From Facklamia sp. 7083-14-GEN3 (GTDB lineage Bacteria > Bacillota > Bacilli > Lactobacillales > Aerococcaceae): a stretch of DNA of 64,000 bases. The stretch lies in the NCBI RefSeq assembly GCF_024742075.1, contig NZ_JANSGD010000001.1, forward strand, positions 806,001 through 870,000, written 5' to 3'. Shown here piece after piece: positions 55,975-64,000 of this stretch. Under the pieces are notes generated by a model. It saw only the letters and a program-made list of their open reading frames with translations. It was not told the origin of the DNA and ran no database searches. How positions within the stretch are numbered: the stretch's first letter is position 1; each line of letters opens with the position of its first letter. The translations under genes and the position numbers were made by a program.

Positions 55975-57470
55975 TTGTTTTCTAACTCCTCTTCTACAAT
56001 CGCAATCTCATCATAAGGTAAATAGTCATCACCAATTACTTGATAAGCCTCTCCTCCTTTACCAGCAAAGAGAATTGTATCATTAGCTTCAGCATGATTT
56101 ACTAAATAATGAATAGCTTCTTTTCGATCTTCAATTAACTCATAAGAAATTTCTTTATGATCTCTTACCATTTCAGAAACAATTTTTTTAACTGGCTCAT
56201 TTCTAGGGTTATCTGCGGTAAATACAATATGATCCGCCCACTTAAATAAAATATCACCTAAATCTGGTCGAGCAGCTGAATCTCTATTACCACCAGAATG
56301 TCCAAACAATACTCTTAGCTTCCCTTTTGTAGTCTCTTTCAATTCGTTTAAAACATTTTCTAAAGCATCCGGTGTGTGAGCAAAATCAATGACAACACGA
56401 TAATTTTGCCCTTTATCGATAACTTGCATTCTTCCAGGAATACCATTTAGTTTCGGAGTCAAATCAACTATTTGTTCAGCTGAATAGCCATAATACACTA
56501 CTAAACAAAGAAAAGCTGCCAAATAATTCATAACATTATACGCACCAATCATTGATAAGGCAACTGGATAAGTCTCACCTTGAAAATGAAGCTTGAATTT
56601 TTGTGTTGAGCCTTCAGTCGTCAGTTCATCCACATAAACTGTAGCGTTAGGATTCTTCATACTATAAGTAATAACAACTGCTCCGGTTGCTTGGCTCATT
56701 ACCTCCGCATAGGGATCGTCTTGATTAATGATCGCCAGACGTGGCTTTTGATGATGGAAACTTTGACCCAATTGAGCAAACAGCAAACTCTTAGCATAAG
56801 CATAATTATCCATTGTCTTGTGAAAATCCAAATGCTCTCGAGTTAGGTTAGTAAAAATCGCACAATCCACATCTGAATACCAAAGACGGCCTAAGGATAA
56901 AGCATGGGAAGATGCCTCAATAATTATATCCGTACATCCTTCTTCGACCATTGATTGATAATATCTTTGTAAACTCACAGCTTCTGGAGTGGTATTAACA
57001 GCTGGAAGTTTGCGATCTCCAATTTTGTAATGAAGGGTACCTATCAGACCTGTCTTATGATTTAATAACTCCAAAAATTGAGAAATCAAATGTGTAGTAG
57101 TCGTCTTTCCGTTAGTACCCGTTACGGCTACTAGAGGAAGTTGGCTAGATGGTTGACCAAAAAACTGATGAGCTAATATCGATTGCGCTCGATAAGTTGA
57201 AGGAACTTTGACTAAAGTTATATTATTATTTAAAGCTTGTTCCACTTGATTAGATGAAAAATCTTCGGCAACTATCAATGAGAGTCTTTCTTTAACTAAC
57301 TGATCAATCACTGAATGTCCGTCAAACCTTTCACCTTTTATCGCTATAAATGCTCCTCCATCAATTAGTTTACGATTATCATTGGTCAGGTCTTTTATAT
57401 CTTTGTCTAGATTTAAATCGCCTAAAATTCGGTAGTTGATTAAGACTTCTATTAGATTATTTAAGCGCAT
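55962..57470 (-). CDS. murE: MurE ligase, predicted meso-diaminopimelate-adding (DNPR)
   Basis: A 502-residue Mur ligase with P-loop VTGTNGKTTTTHL. The substrate motif reads TADNPRNEP (DNPR), which is associated with meso-diaminopimelate addition, while L-lysine enzymes usually have DNPA or D(D/N)P(N/A). It lies in the mraY-murD cluster, between the PBP gene and mraY. The amino acid used is inferred, not proven. Confidence 0.93.
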   Translation of the reverse strand: MRLNNLIEVLINYRILGDLNLDKDIKDLTNDNRKLIDGGAFIAIKGERFDGHSVIDQLVKERLSLIVAEDFSSNQVEQALNNNITLVKVPSTYRAQSILAHQFFGQPSSQLPLVAVTGTNGKTTTTHLISQFLELLNHKTGLIGTLHYKIGDRKLPAVNTTPEAVSLQRYYQSMVEEGCTDIIIEASSHALSLGRLWYSDVDCAIFTNLTREHLDFHKTMDNYAYAKSLLFAQLGQSFHHQKPRLAIINQDDPYAEVMSQATGAVVITYSMKNPNATVYVDELTTEGSTQKFKLHFQGETYPVALSMIGAYNVMNYLAAFLCLVVYYGYSAEQIVDLTPKLNGIPGRMQVIDKGQNYRVVIDFAHTPDALENVLNELKETTKGKLRVLFGHSGGNRDSAARPDLGDILFKWADHIVFTADNPRNEPVKKIVSEMVRDHKEISYELIEDRKEAIHYLVNHAEANDTILFAGKGGEAYQVIGDDYLPYDEIAIVEEELENKWKR

Positions 57471-57485
57471 TTTATTTCCTTCTCT

Positions 57486-59186
57486 CTATTGCTTGATTAG
57501 TATAGACTCTAGCATTGGATGAAAAACTTCGGACAGCATCTGAGTACCATATATACCATGGTCATTTTGTGGTCTTTTTATAAATAAATATAACATGTAT
57601 TTTGGCTCTTCAGCAGGAAAAAAACTGATTACTGAATAAAAATAGTCATTACGTCCCGTTAAGTAACCTGTCCCTTCTTCATTGCCAATTTGAGCTGTCC
57701 CAGTTTTGGCAGCTACTCTCACTAAATCAGACTTAAAGGGTCTTGAAGTTCCTTCAGGATCCTCAACCGCTTGGGTCATCAAATCAATAATATAGGGTGT
57801 TACATTGGGTTGGATAACTTGCCCTAAATCCTGTTTTTGATAAGTTTTGCCATTTTCATTAATATGATCAATATATTGGATTTTTATCATTTTTCCTTGA
57901 TTACCAATCGAACTATAGGCTTGTAAAAGTTGCATCGGTGTGGCTGAAAATGCTTGCCCAAATCCAGACATTACACGTGATGCAGGATTGGTAAAATCCA
58001 GTGATCCTGGATTCTCATTAGCTAATTTGCTATTCGTGCTGACCCCAAAGCCAAATTTCTTTAATTCCTCAGTCCAAACTTGGTCGCCCATTCGATTTAC
58101 TAACTCGACCATTGCCACGTTAGATGAACGAATAAACCCATCTTCAAAAGAAATTTGTCCCCAACCAAATTGGTTATGGTCTCTTACTTCACGATCATAC
58201 ACCTTTACCTTTCCTGATAAGAAAGTTTCCCCCGGTTCAAAAACACCCATTTCCTTAGCTTTAGCCATGGTTAAGATTTTCACGGTTGATCCAGGTTCAT
58301 TCGCTGTTTCAACTAATAAATTCTGCCAAAGTTTATCGACCCCTTCTCTAGTGTTTAAATTAAAGGAGGGCCTTTGAGCAGAAGTTAATAATTTACCAGT
58401 TTGCAAATCAACTAAGTAAGCGCCCATTGACTCTGGTTGATATTTGTTAAAGTTTTTATCTAAAATTGCTTCAGTTTGATTTTGAATACGACTATCTAAA
58501 GTTAAATAAATATCATTGGCTGATTGGTAATCACCAGTTTCTCCGTTTAATGACTCACCTGACAATATATCATCAAATACCGCTTCAATACCCATGGCTC
58601 CTACTAAATTTGATTGAGATCCTTGTTGGTTATTTTCATCAGCCTCTGCAAAACCTATTAAATGAGAAGCAAAATAATCATTAAAATAATAACGACTTAC
58701 CTGACTGGTGAAAAAAATACCCGGTAAGTTCTCGGATTCAATCGCTAATTTTGTCTGTGCTGATAAGTTTTTAGAAGCTGATCCAAACTCAACCTGATTG
58801 ACATTATCATGATTTAGTTGGGTCCATATTTTCTCTCGAGGCATATTGATATATTTGGCAAGAATTGTTGCGGTATAATCAATATCTTTTACGGTTTCAC
58901 CTTCTGCCCAATCACCATCTAAAACAGCGTACATAGAATAAGAAGTAGTATCTATTGCAATCGGCTGACCATATTGATCATAAATCGTGCCTCTTTTTGC
59001 TTTAGCAATACTACTTCTATTATCTACTTGCATTTCTTGATTAGTTAAAGTAACACCATTTACTTTTTTTAATAGTCCTATTTGTGCCATTCGGCCAATC
59101 ATTAACAAGCCTACTATTATTACAATGATGGCTAAAAAAAATAAGTTCAAACCTTGATTATTTTCTACTTTGTTATTATTCTTCAT
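57486..59186 (-). CDS. Septal class B penicillin-binding protein (FtsI-type, no PASTA)
   Basis: A 566-residue protein with an N-terminal helix (about 12-32), a PBP dimerisation domain, and a transpeptidase domain with SxxK in EPGSTVKIL (about residue 297), SxN in SSNVAMVE and KTGTAQIG. It stops soon after the transpeptidase domain with no PASTA repeats. Position after ftsL and before murE points to septal transpeptidation (FtsI/PBP2B). It overlaps ftsL by 11 nt. Confidence 0.92.
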   Translation of the reverse strand: MKNNNKVENNQGLNLFFLAIIVIIVGLLMIGRMAQIGLLKKVNGVTLTNQEMQVDNRSSIAKAKRGTIYDQYGQPIAIDTTSYSMYAVLDGDWAEGETVKDIDYTATILAKYINMPREKIWTQLNHDNVNQVEFGSASKNLSAQTKLAIESENLPGIFFTSQVSRYYFNDYFASHLIGFAEADENNQQGSQSNLVGAMGIEAVFDDILSGESLNGETGDYQSANDIYLTLDSRIQNQTEAILDKNFNKYQPESMGAYLVDLQTGKLLTSAQRPSFNLNTREGVDKLWQNLLVETANEPGSTVKILTMAKAKEMGVFEPGETFLSGKVKVYDREVRDHNQFGWGQISFEDGFIRSSNVAMVELVNRMGDQVWTEELKKFGFGVSTNSKLANENPGSLDFTNPASRVMSGFGQAFSATPMQLLQAYSSIGNQGKMIKIQYIDHINENGKTYQKQDLGQVIQPNVTPYIIDLMTQAVEDPEGTSRPFKSDLVRVAAKTGTAQIGNEEGTGYLTGRNDYFYSVISFFPAEEPKYMLYLFIKRPQNDHGIYGTQMLSEVFHPMLESILIKQ

Positions 59187-59622
59187 TTTGATCGATATCC
59201 TTTACGCGATCCATTTCTGTCTTCATCCCATTTGCTTCTGCTACAGCTTCAATATTTTCATACTTTAAGTTTTCAGCCTTTTCAACTATTAACATTTCAG
59301 TTTCTTTAACCAGTTCAGACTCTTCAAATTGGATTTTTTGAATCTTTTGGTTGACCTGATTGACTTGCCAGTTAACATAGAGGCTAGCAAAACAACAGCT
59401 AACTATTATAAAAATTAAAAGTATTGCAAAAATCCGATTCGTTTTAATCGGTTTTCTTATTAATTTTCTATCTTCATGATTATTTCTATATGAGTGATGG
59501 GAGGGTTCCCACTCTTCTAATTTCCGAACAGCTGACCCATCAAACATATTAGTAGATTGACCGGATAGCGATTGGTTTTGGTTTTTCTTGTAAATGTTTT
59601 TTCTATGATAATTCTCAGTCAC
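59176..59622 (-). CDS. ftsL: Cell division protein FtsL
   Basis: A 148-residue bitopic protein with a basic cytosolic N-terminus, one transmembrane helix (about 65-87, ILLIFIIVSCCFASLYVNW) and an extracellular leucine-zipper-like coil. Recognised chiefly by topology and its place between rsmH and the PBP gene. Confidence 0.85.
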   Translation of the reverse strand: MTENYHRKNIYKKNQNQSLSGQSTNMFDGSAVRKLEEWEPSHHSYRNNHEDRKLIRKPIKTNRIFAILLIFIIVSCCFASLYVNWQVNQVNQKIQKIQFEESELVKETEMLIVEKAENLKYENIEAVAEANGMKTEMDRVKDIDQNEE

Positions 59623-59643
59623 AATTGCTACCCTCCTTAATAT

Positions 59644-60588
59644 CTACATACTAACTCTTTCAATAATTCTTAATTTTGCTGATCTCGATCGATTATTACT
59701 CTCTAATTCTTCTTTTGAAGGGAGTATTGGTTTTCGGTTAATTAATCGATATTCTGCTTGTTGGTTGGTTAATACAGGTAAATTTCTAGGTGTTTCTGGT
59801 AAAGTGGATACTTGTTTAAACATCTGCTTTACCAGCCGATCTTCTAAAGAATGAAAGGTAATGACAGCCATCCTGCCACCTACTTTTAATAGTTTTAAAC
59901 CCTGTTCAATCGAACTCTCTACTGCACCCAATTCATCGTTAACAGCTATTCGAATAGCTTGGAAGGTTCGCTTAGCTGGATGACCACCGGTACGACGTGT
60001 CGCAGCAGGAATTGCTTCTTTAATAATCTCTGCTAATTGAGTAGTGGTTTCAATAGCTTGTTTTTCACGGCTTTGTTCAATCTTTCTTGCAATTCTTTTA
60101 GCAAATTTTTCTTCACCGTATCGAAAAATAATCCGAACTAAGTCATTATAATCCCAAGTATTTACGACTTCATAAGCGTCTAAAGCTTGCCTTTGGTCCA
60201 TACGCATATCCAGTCTTGCCTCTTGGTGATAGGAGAACCCTCTTTCTGCAATATCTAATTGCGGTGAGGATACTCCCAAATCATAGTAAATTCCATCAAT
60301 TAAATCGATAGATTCCTTAGATAAGGCGGACTCTAACTCACGAAAATTTCTTTCAAAAAAAGTTACTTTTCCTTGTGATAATTCCTCTTTTAAAGTTATC
60401 TTAGCATTATTAATTGCCATAAGATCTTGATCAAATGCCAATAATTTCCCATTATCTGAAAGAAGGCTTAATAGGTATTGAGCATGACCAGCACCACCTA
60501 ATGTGCAATCAACATAAACTCCATTAGGGTTCACTTCTAATCCATCAATTGTTTCCTTTAATAAAACTGTTTCGTGCTCAAAGGACAT
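59644..60588 (-). CDS. rsmH: 16S rRNA (cytosine1402-N4)-methyltransferase RsmH
   Basis: A 314-residue SAM enzyme with [26 protein letters not shown], and the C-terminal [19 protein letters not shown] precedes the start. It follows mraZ in the cluster. Confidence 0.97.
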   Translation of the reverse strand: MSFEHETVLLKETIDGLEVNPNGVYVDCTLGGAGHAQYLLSLLSDNGKLLAFDQDLMAINNAKITLKEELSQGKVTFFERNFRELESALSKESIDLIDGIYYDLGVSSPQLDIAERGFSYHQEARLDMRMDQRQALDAYEVVNTWDYNDLVRIIFRYGEEKFAKRIARKIEQSREKQAIETTTQLAEIIKEAIPAATRRTGGHPAKRTFQAIRIAVNDELGAVESSIEQGLKLLKVGGRMAVITFHSLEDRLVKQMFKQVSTLPETPRNLPVLTNQQAEYRLINRKPILPSKEELESNNRSRSAKLRIIERVSM

Positions 60589-60605
60589 ATTGTCACCTCT
60601 TTATT

Positions 60606-61037
60606 TTAAAATCCAAAGTCTATCATTTCTTCTGCAATACTTTCAAAATTCTCCTCAGCATCTTCTGCAAAATCTTTCCAAAGCTCACTGCTCCAAATCT
60701 CGATACGGTCTGATACGCCAATCACACGACATTCCTTATCAATCTTAGCGAACTCTATAAGATTTTTTGGTAAATTAATCCGTCCTTGCTTATCAATTTC
60801 TACTTCGGTGGCAGCCGAGTAGAAAAAACGGGTAAACTTACGTGCATCTTTTTTAGCTAGAGGTAATTGTTTCAGTTTCTCTTCAATTGTTTCCCATGAA
60901 TTCATAGGATAACCAAATAAACATCCATCCAGTCCTCTGGTTACGATAAAACTAGACCCCAGTTCCGGACGAAACTTAGCAGGCATAATTAAGCGGCCTT
61001 TAGTATCAATATTATGTTGATATTCTCCCATTAACAC
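60606..61037 (-). CDS. mraZ: Transcriptional regulator MraZ
   Basis: A 143-residue AbrB/SpoVT-type DNA-binding protein with two repeats: [20 protein letters not shown] and [16 protein letters not shown]. It regulates the dcw cluster and begins it. The start is GTG (LMGEYQH reading MLMGEY), matching the usual MFMGEY start; the next ATG is two codons further. AGGAGAG lies about 13 nt upstream, which is long. Confidence 0.93.
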   Translation of the reverse strand: MLMGEYQHNIDTKGRLIMPAKFRPELGSSFIVTRGLDGCLFGYPMNSWETIEEKLKQLPLAKKDARKFTRFFYSAATEVEIDKQGRINLPKNLIEFAKIDKECRVIGVSDRIEIWSSELWKDFAEDAEENFESIAEEMIDFGF

Positions 61038-61070
61038 GACTTAATCACACTCCTCTCCTAAGTTAAATTC

Positions 61071-61079
61071 ATTCTACCA
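61071..61079 (-). promoter_or_regulatory. mraZ promoter (extended -10)
   Basis: TAGAAT on the minus strand preceded by TGG gives an extended -10. The -35 (TGGTGA, 17 nt upstream) is weak. It should drive the whole dcw cluster. Confidence 0.45.
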
Positions 61080-61120
61080 CATACACCCACTTTTCACCAC
61101 CTTATAACCAAAATTAGATA

Positions 61121-61155
61121 AAAAAATAGGCTTTGCTAAAAAGCAAAGCCTATTG
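61121..61155 (-). terminator. Terminator after murA-mreB-epuA operon
   Basis: AATAGGCTTTGC pairs with GCAAAGCCTATT with a TTTTTAT run following on the minus strand. It separates the upstream operon from mraZ. Confidence 0.85.
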
Positions 61156-61204
61156 AAGATTGATATTATAATGTTTTAGATATAACAAAAAAGTGGTGGG
61201 GATT

Positions 61205-61633
61205 TTAGAAAAAGATCGTCCACCATCTTAAAAGAATCATTCCCACTAAATGAAAAACCAATAAATAAAAAAGTAATTCACTTGCTGGTAAATAAAATTT
61301 ATTAAAATAGAAACAATCGATTTCTTGCATATACTTATGCAATTGAACACCAATTGAAAAAGAAGAAAATAAAATAATAAATGGAAGAACATTAAAACCA
61401 AAAATTAGCCAACCAAACCCATATATTAAAACAAATAAAGTTGGTAATAAACAAATAGCTAATGTTATAGGCCAATTTTTAAAATACGTTAAATAAGGTC
61501 TACCATATTTTTTAATTAAAAAAATCATAGTTAGAGGAATGATATAAAGCAATAACTCAAATACAGAAAAATCACTTGTCTGCAAAGTATCCCTTCTTTC
61601 CCCTAATCGATATTTTCTTTTAAAATCATTCAA
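61205..61633 (-). CDS. Small membrane protein, unknown
   Basis: A 142-residue protein with three or four hydrophobic segments (about 26-42, 55-70, 73-92, 118-140) and a basic N-terminus. It overlaps the epuA stop by 8 nt, so it is translated with it. I do not recognise the family. Its place after murA-mreB-epuA suggests a wall-related role, but this is speculation. Confidence 0.55.
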   Translation of the reverse strand: MNDFKRKYRLGERRDTLQTSDFSVFELLLYIIPLTMIFLIKKYGRPYLTYFKNWPITLAICLLPTLFVLIYGFGWLIFGFNVLPFIILFSSFSIGVQLHKYMQEIDCFYFNKFYLPASELLFYLLVFHLVGMILLRWWTIFF

Positions 61634-61829
61634 TAAATGTCAATAAATGCAACCATGTATCTTGATTAAATACTTCCCAGTAATTTCCATCTCCTAAGAC
61701 CGCATAACCAATAACTAAACCAATTATAAAGACAATCACTAAAAGGATGATAAGGAGAAGGACTTTAAGAAGGCCTTTCATAACTTGTTTTAATAGTGGA
61801 TATTTTAAGTAATTCAACTTCTCTGTCAT
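61626..61829 (-). CDS. epuA: EpuA-family small membrane protein
   Basis: A 67-residue protein with one long transmembrane helix (about 18-45) and a C-terminal GYAVLGDGNYWEVFNQDTWLHLLTF typical of the EpuA family (PF11772, sometimes misnamed RNA polymerase beta subunit). In streptococci and enterococci it lies just after murA. Function is not settled. Confidence 0.8.
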   Translation of the reverse strand: MTEKLNYLKYPLLKQVMKGLLKVLLLIILLVIVFIIGLVIGYAVLGDGNYWEVFNQDTWLHLLTFIE

Positions 61830-61844
61830 ACATTCACCTCTAGT

Positions 61845-62909
61845 TTATTTCCAAATTGATCGCCACATTCTGATAAAGAAATTTGGCTTGCTAGACTTTT
61901 TATTACTTTTATTTGGGTCAATTAAGCCTGACTCTACCCAATCCATCATCATTCCTGTTCCTAAAGCCACTGCATTCATAGGCTGGTCTGAAGGAATAGC
62001 CGACACTTTTACATGTTCAGTAATTAATAAATCAAGATCTTGAATCATGGCACCACCGCCTGTAATAACCAGACCCTGACCATGGATATCTGCAATTATT
62101 TCTGGAGATGCTTGTTCAATCACTCTGCGTATTGTTCGAACAATTTGTTCCAATAAATCTTTTAACGCCCGATATAAATCATTTGAATCGACATTAATTG
62201 ACTTTGGTAAACCAGTAACGAGATCTCGGCCCTTTAACTCTTGATTGTGGACATCTCGTCCTTCCACCTTTTTAGCACAAGCAAGTTGCATTTTTATTTT
62301 CTCAGCTGATTGGATGCCAATCAGTAGTTGGTAATGGTCTTTAAAATACTGAATAATTGCTTCGTCAAAATCATCTCCGGCTATCTTAATAGATTCTGAA
62401 TGAAGAATTTCACCTGAAGCAATTATTGCAATATCAGTCGTCCCTCCACCAATATCTACAACCATACATCCTTTGGGAGATAAAACATCCAATCCAGACC
62501 CAATAGCTGCTACCATCGGTTCAGCCTCCACGCGAACATGACCCGCAGTAACCTTTTGAACCGCCTCGAATAGCGAAAGTTGTTCGATTTCACTCACACT
62601 TGTTGGAGTAGAAATTAAAACATTTGCTTTCCTTAAACCACGACGAATATGGGCGCGTTTAAAAAAGTGTAGCAACATAGCCTCTGTTAAGTCATAATCT
62701 GACACCACTCCACCCTTTAAGGGTTGGATAACTTCAAGAGAATCTGGTACTCTCCCACGCATTTCATATGCTTCTCGCCCCACTGCAATTACATCTTGAG
62801 TTGAACGATCCACAGTAATCACTGCAGGCTCATTTAATATGATTCCTCTACCTTTAAGATGAATTAATACATTAGTGGTTCCTAAATCGATACCTATATC
62901 TCTAGCCAT
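61845..62909 (-). CDS. MreB/Mbl-type actin-like protein (second copy)
   Basis: A 354-residue actin homologue with DIGIDLGTTNVLIH, DIGGGTTDIA and GLVITGGGAMI. It is nearer to the classical MreB/Mbl pattern than the mreBCD copy. The start ATG at 62907-62909 is 8 nt after GAAAGG; the upstream ATG overlaps that site. It lies 26 nt after murA in the same operon, a place often taken by mbl or mreB. Confidence 0.9.
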   Translation of the reverse strand: MARDIGIDLGTTNVLIHLKGRGIILNEPAVITVDRSTQDVIAVGREAYEMRGRVPDSLEVIQPLKGGVVSDYDLTEAMLLHFFKRAHIRRGLRKANVLISTPTSVSEIEQLSLFEAVQKVTAGHVRVEAEPMVAAIGSGLDVLSPKGCMVVDIGGGTTDIAIIASGEILHSESIKIAGDDFDEAIIQYFKDHYQLLIGIQSAEKIKMQLACAKKVEGRDVHNQELKGRDLVTGLPKSINVDSNDLYRALKDLLEQIVRTIRRVIEQASPEIIADIHGQGLVITGGGAMIQDLDLLITEHVKVSAIPSDQPMNAVALGTGMMMDWVESGLIDPNKSNKKSSKPNFFIRMWRSIWK

Positions 62910-62934
62910 TTTACTCATCCTTTCTGGATGATAA

Positions 62935-64000
62935 TTAAGCAAACACAGCTGCTACAGCTGGCTTATTTTGAATTGATGGAATAGGTTGAATATTAACGCG
63001 TTCTATGTTTGCTCCTAAGCGAGCCAATTTTTCATGGAAGAGGTAATATCCACGGTCAAGATATTTCAATTCAGAAACTCTGGTCAATCCTTTAGCCGTA
63101 AGTCCCGCAATAATTAAAGCTGCAGCAGCCCGTAGATCTGTTGCTTTAACCTGTGCCCCTGATAATTCCGCAGGACCATACATTACTACTGTTTGGCGTT
63201 CAATTTTAAATTCTGCACTCATACGACGTAATTCTTCAAAGTGCATGAAACGATTCTCAAAAACTGTTTCAGAAAGTGCTGAGTCTCCGTTAGCCAACAA
63301 TTGTGCAATTGACATTTGCGCTTGCATGTCCGTTGGAAATCCTGGATAAGGCATCGTTTTTATATCTGTAGCTTTTAAGGTCTTAGGTCCAATTACTCTT
63401 AAGGAAGAGTCGAACACTTCGAAGATAACTCCCATTTCTTGTAGCTTACTAATTAATGGTTTATTATGATGAGCGATTGCTCCTTCAATCATAACATCTC
63501 CATTGGTTACGGCAGCTGCTACCATAAAAGTACCCGCTTCAATACGATCCGGCATTATTTCATAATCTGTAGCAAAAAGTTCCGAAACACCTTCGATGCG
63601 AATTGTTTCTGTTCCAGCACCTGATACCTTAGCCCCCATTTTATTTAAAAAGTTAGCTAAGTCGACAATTTCTGGTTCTCTAGCAACATTTTCAATAACT
63701 GTTTCACCTTTGGCTAAAACAGCAGCCATCATAATATTTTCAGTGGCCCCCACACTAGGAAAATCCAAATAAATATTTGTTCCTATTAATTGGTCTGCTT
63801 TTGCTTCAACATATCCTGCTGCATTCTCAATTGTAGCTCCTAATGCTTCAAAGCCTTTCAAGTGCAAATCAATAGGACGTGTCCCGATGGCGCAACCTCC
63901 TGGCATGGCCACCCGCGCATGACCGAAACGGGCTAACATGGGACCCATTACAACGATTGAAGCACGCATCTTGCTGACAAAGTCATAATCAGCCATTGTT
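62935..64000 (-). CDS. murA: UDP-GlcNAc enolpyruvyl transferase MurA, 5' end beyond window
   Basis: About 355 C-terminal residues of the first committed wall enzyme. The catalytic Cys lies in [16 protein letters not shown]. The visible frame begins around family residue 85-90, so the N-terminus is cut by the window edge. [10 protein letters not shown] and the C-terminal [13 protein letters not shown] motif are present. Heads an operon with the second mreB and epuA. Confidence 0.95.
   Translation of the reverse strand, partial: TMADYDFVSKMRASIVVMGPMLARFGHARVAMPGGCAIGTRPIDLHLKGFEALGATIENAAGYVEAKADQLIGTNIYLDFPSVGATENIMMAAVLAKGETVIENVAREPEIVDLANFLNKMGAKVSGAGTETIRIEGVSELFATDYEIMPDRIEAGTFMVAAAVTNGDVMIEGAIAHHNKPLISKLQEMGVIFEVFDSSLRVIGPKTLKATDIKTMPYPGFPTDMQAQMSIAQLLANGDSALSETVFENRFMHFEELRRMSAEFKIERQTVVMYGPAELSGAQVKATDLRAAAALIIAGLTAKGLTRVSELKYLDRGYYLFHEKLARLGANIERVNIQPIPSIQNKPAVAAVFA

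Noticed and set aside
57940-58377. Antisense ORF within the PBP gene
   Set aside because: Overlaps conserved PBP motifs on the other strand and has no start signal.

Overview
The window looks like chromosome from a low-GC Gram-positive bacterium of the order Lactobacillales, most likely near the Aerococcaceae or Carnobacteriaceae. This rests on protein character (PyrR, EzrA, DivIB, MraZ/RsmH, Prp-processed L27, XpaC/TelA, EpuA), AT-rich intergenic DNA, strong GGAGG ribosome sites, T-box leaders and a LexA (DinR-type) box. No phage, insertion sequence, CRISPR array or rRNA was seen. A mreBCD locus, a second MreB-type gene, and a MurE carrying the DNPR motif point to a rod or coccobacillus with meso-diaminopimelate peptidoglycan, unlike most cocci of the order. 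That is an inference.

Layout. 1-2.6 kb: the start of a thiamine-binding-protein gene behind a TPP-riboswitch-like leader, a gene-poor stretch, and a YunD-type 5'-nucleotidase between two degenerate tRNA-like sequences. 2.8-7.9 kb: pyrR, ackA, a C69 dipeptidase and a DAACS symporter. 8.1-10.3 kb: a plus-strand SOS operon (Y-family polymerase, YolD-like protein, small unknown protein) with a LexA box inside its promoter. 10.3-17.3 kb: an asymmetric heterodimeric ABC exporter, a YitT-family protein, and a tandem P-II-like protein with a duplicated DUF1538 membrane protein. 17.4-20.9 kb: a plus-strand GntR/YtrA-type operon with its operator palindromes. 21-27.9 kb: rplU-prp-rpmA, pepO, mreBCD, csp and radC. 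28-38.6 kb: folC, T-box-controlled valS, a sirtuin, ridA, thiI with its cysteine desulfurase, ezrA and rpsD. 38.8-43.2 kb: mtnN, a MacP-like small membrane protein and a Nudix hydrolase, then plus-strand xpaC-telA. 43.2-61.1 kb: T-box-controlled ileS followed by the division and cell-wall cluster (divIVA, ylmH, yggT, ftsZ, ftsA, divIB, murG, murD, mraY, murE, ftsI-type PBP, ftsL, rsmH, mraZ, read upstream). 61.2-64 kb: a small membrane protein, epuA, a second mreB-type gene and the 3' part of murA.

Together this is a core region for wall growth and division: precursor synthesis (MurA, MurE, MurD, MraY, MurG), septal machinery (FtsZ, FtsA, DivIB, FtsL, PBP, EzrA, DivIVA), elongation machinery (MreBCD and a second MreB) and a probable MacP-like PBP regulator. 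Translation genes and small regulated accessory operons are interspersed. The least explained parts are the variant TPP-type leader, the P-II/DUF1538 pair, the small SOS protein, and the extracytoplasmic and small membrane proteins of the GntR operon. Starts were moved downstream from the longest ORF wherever the Shine-Dalgarno sequence overlapped the upstream start codon.
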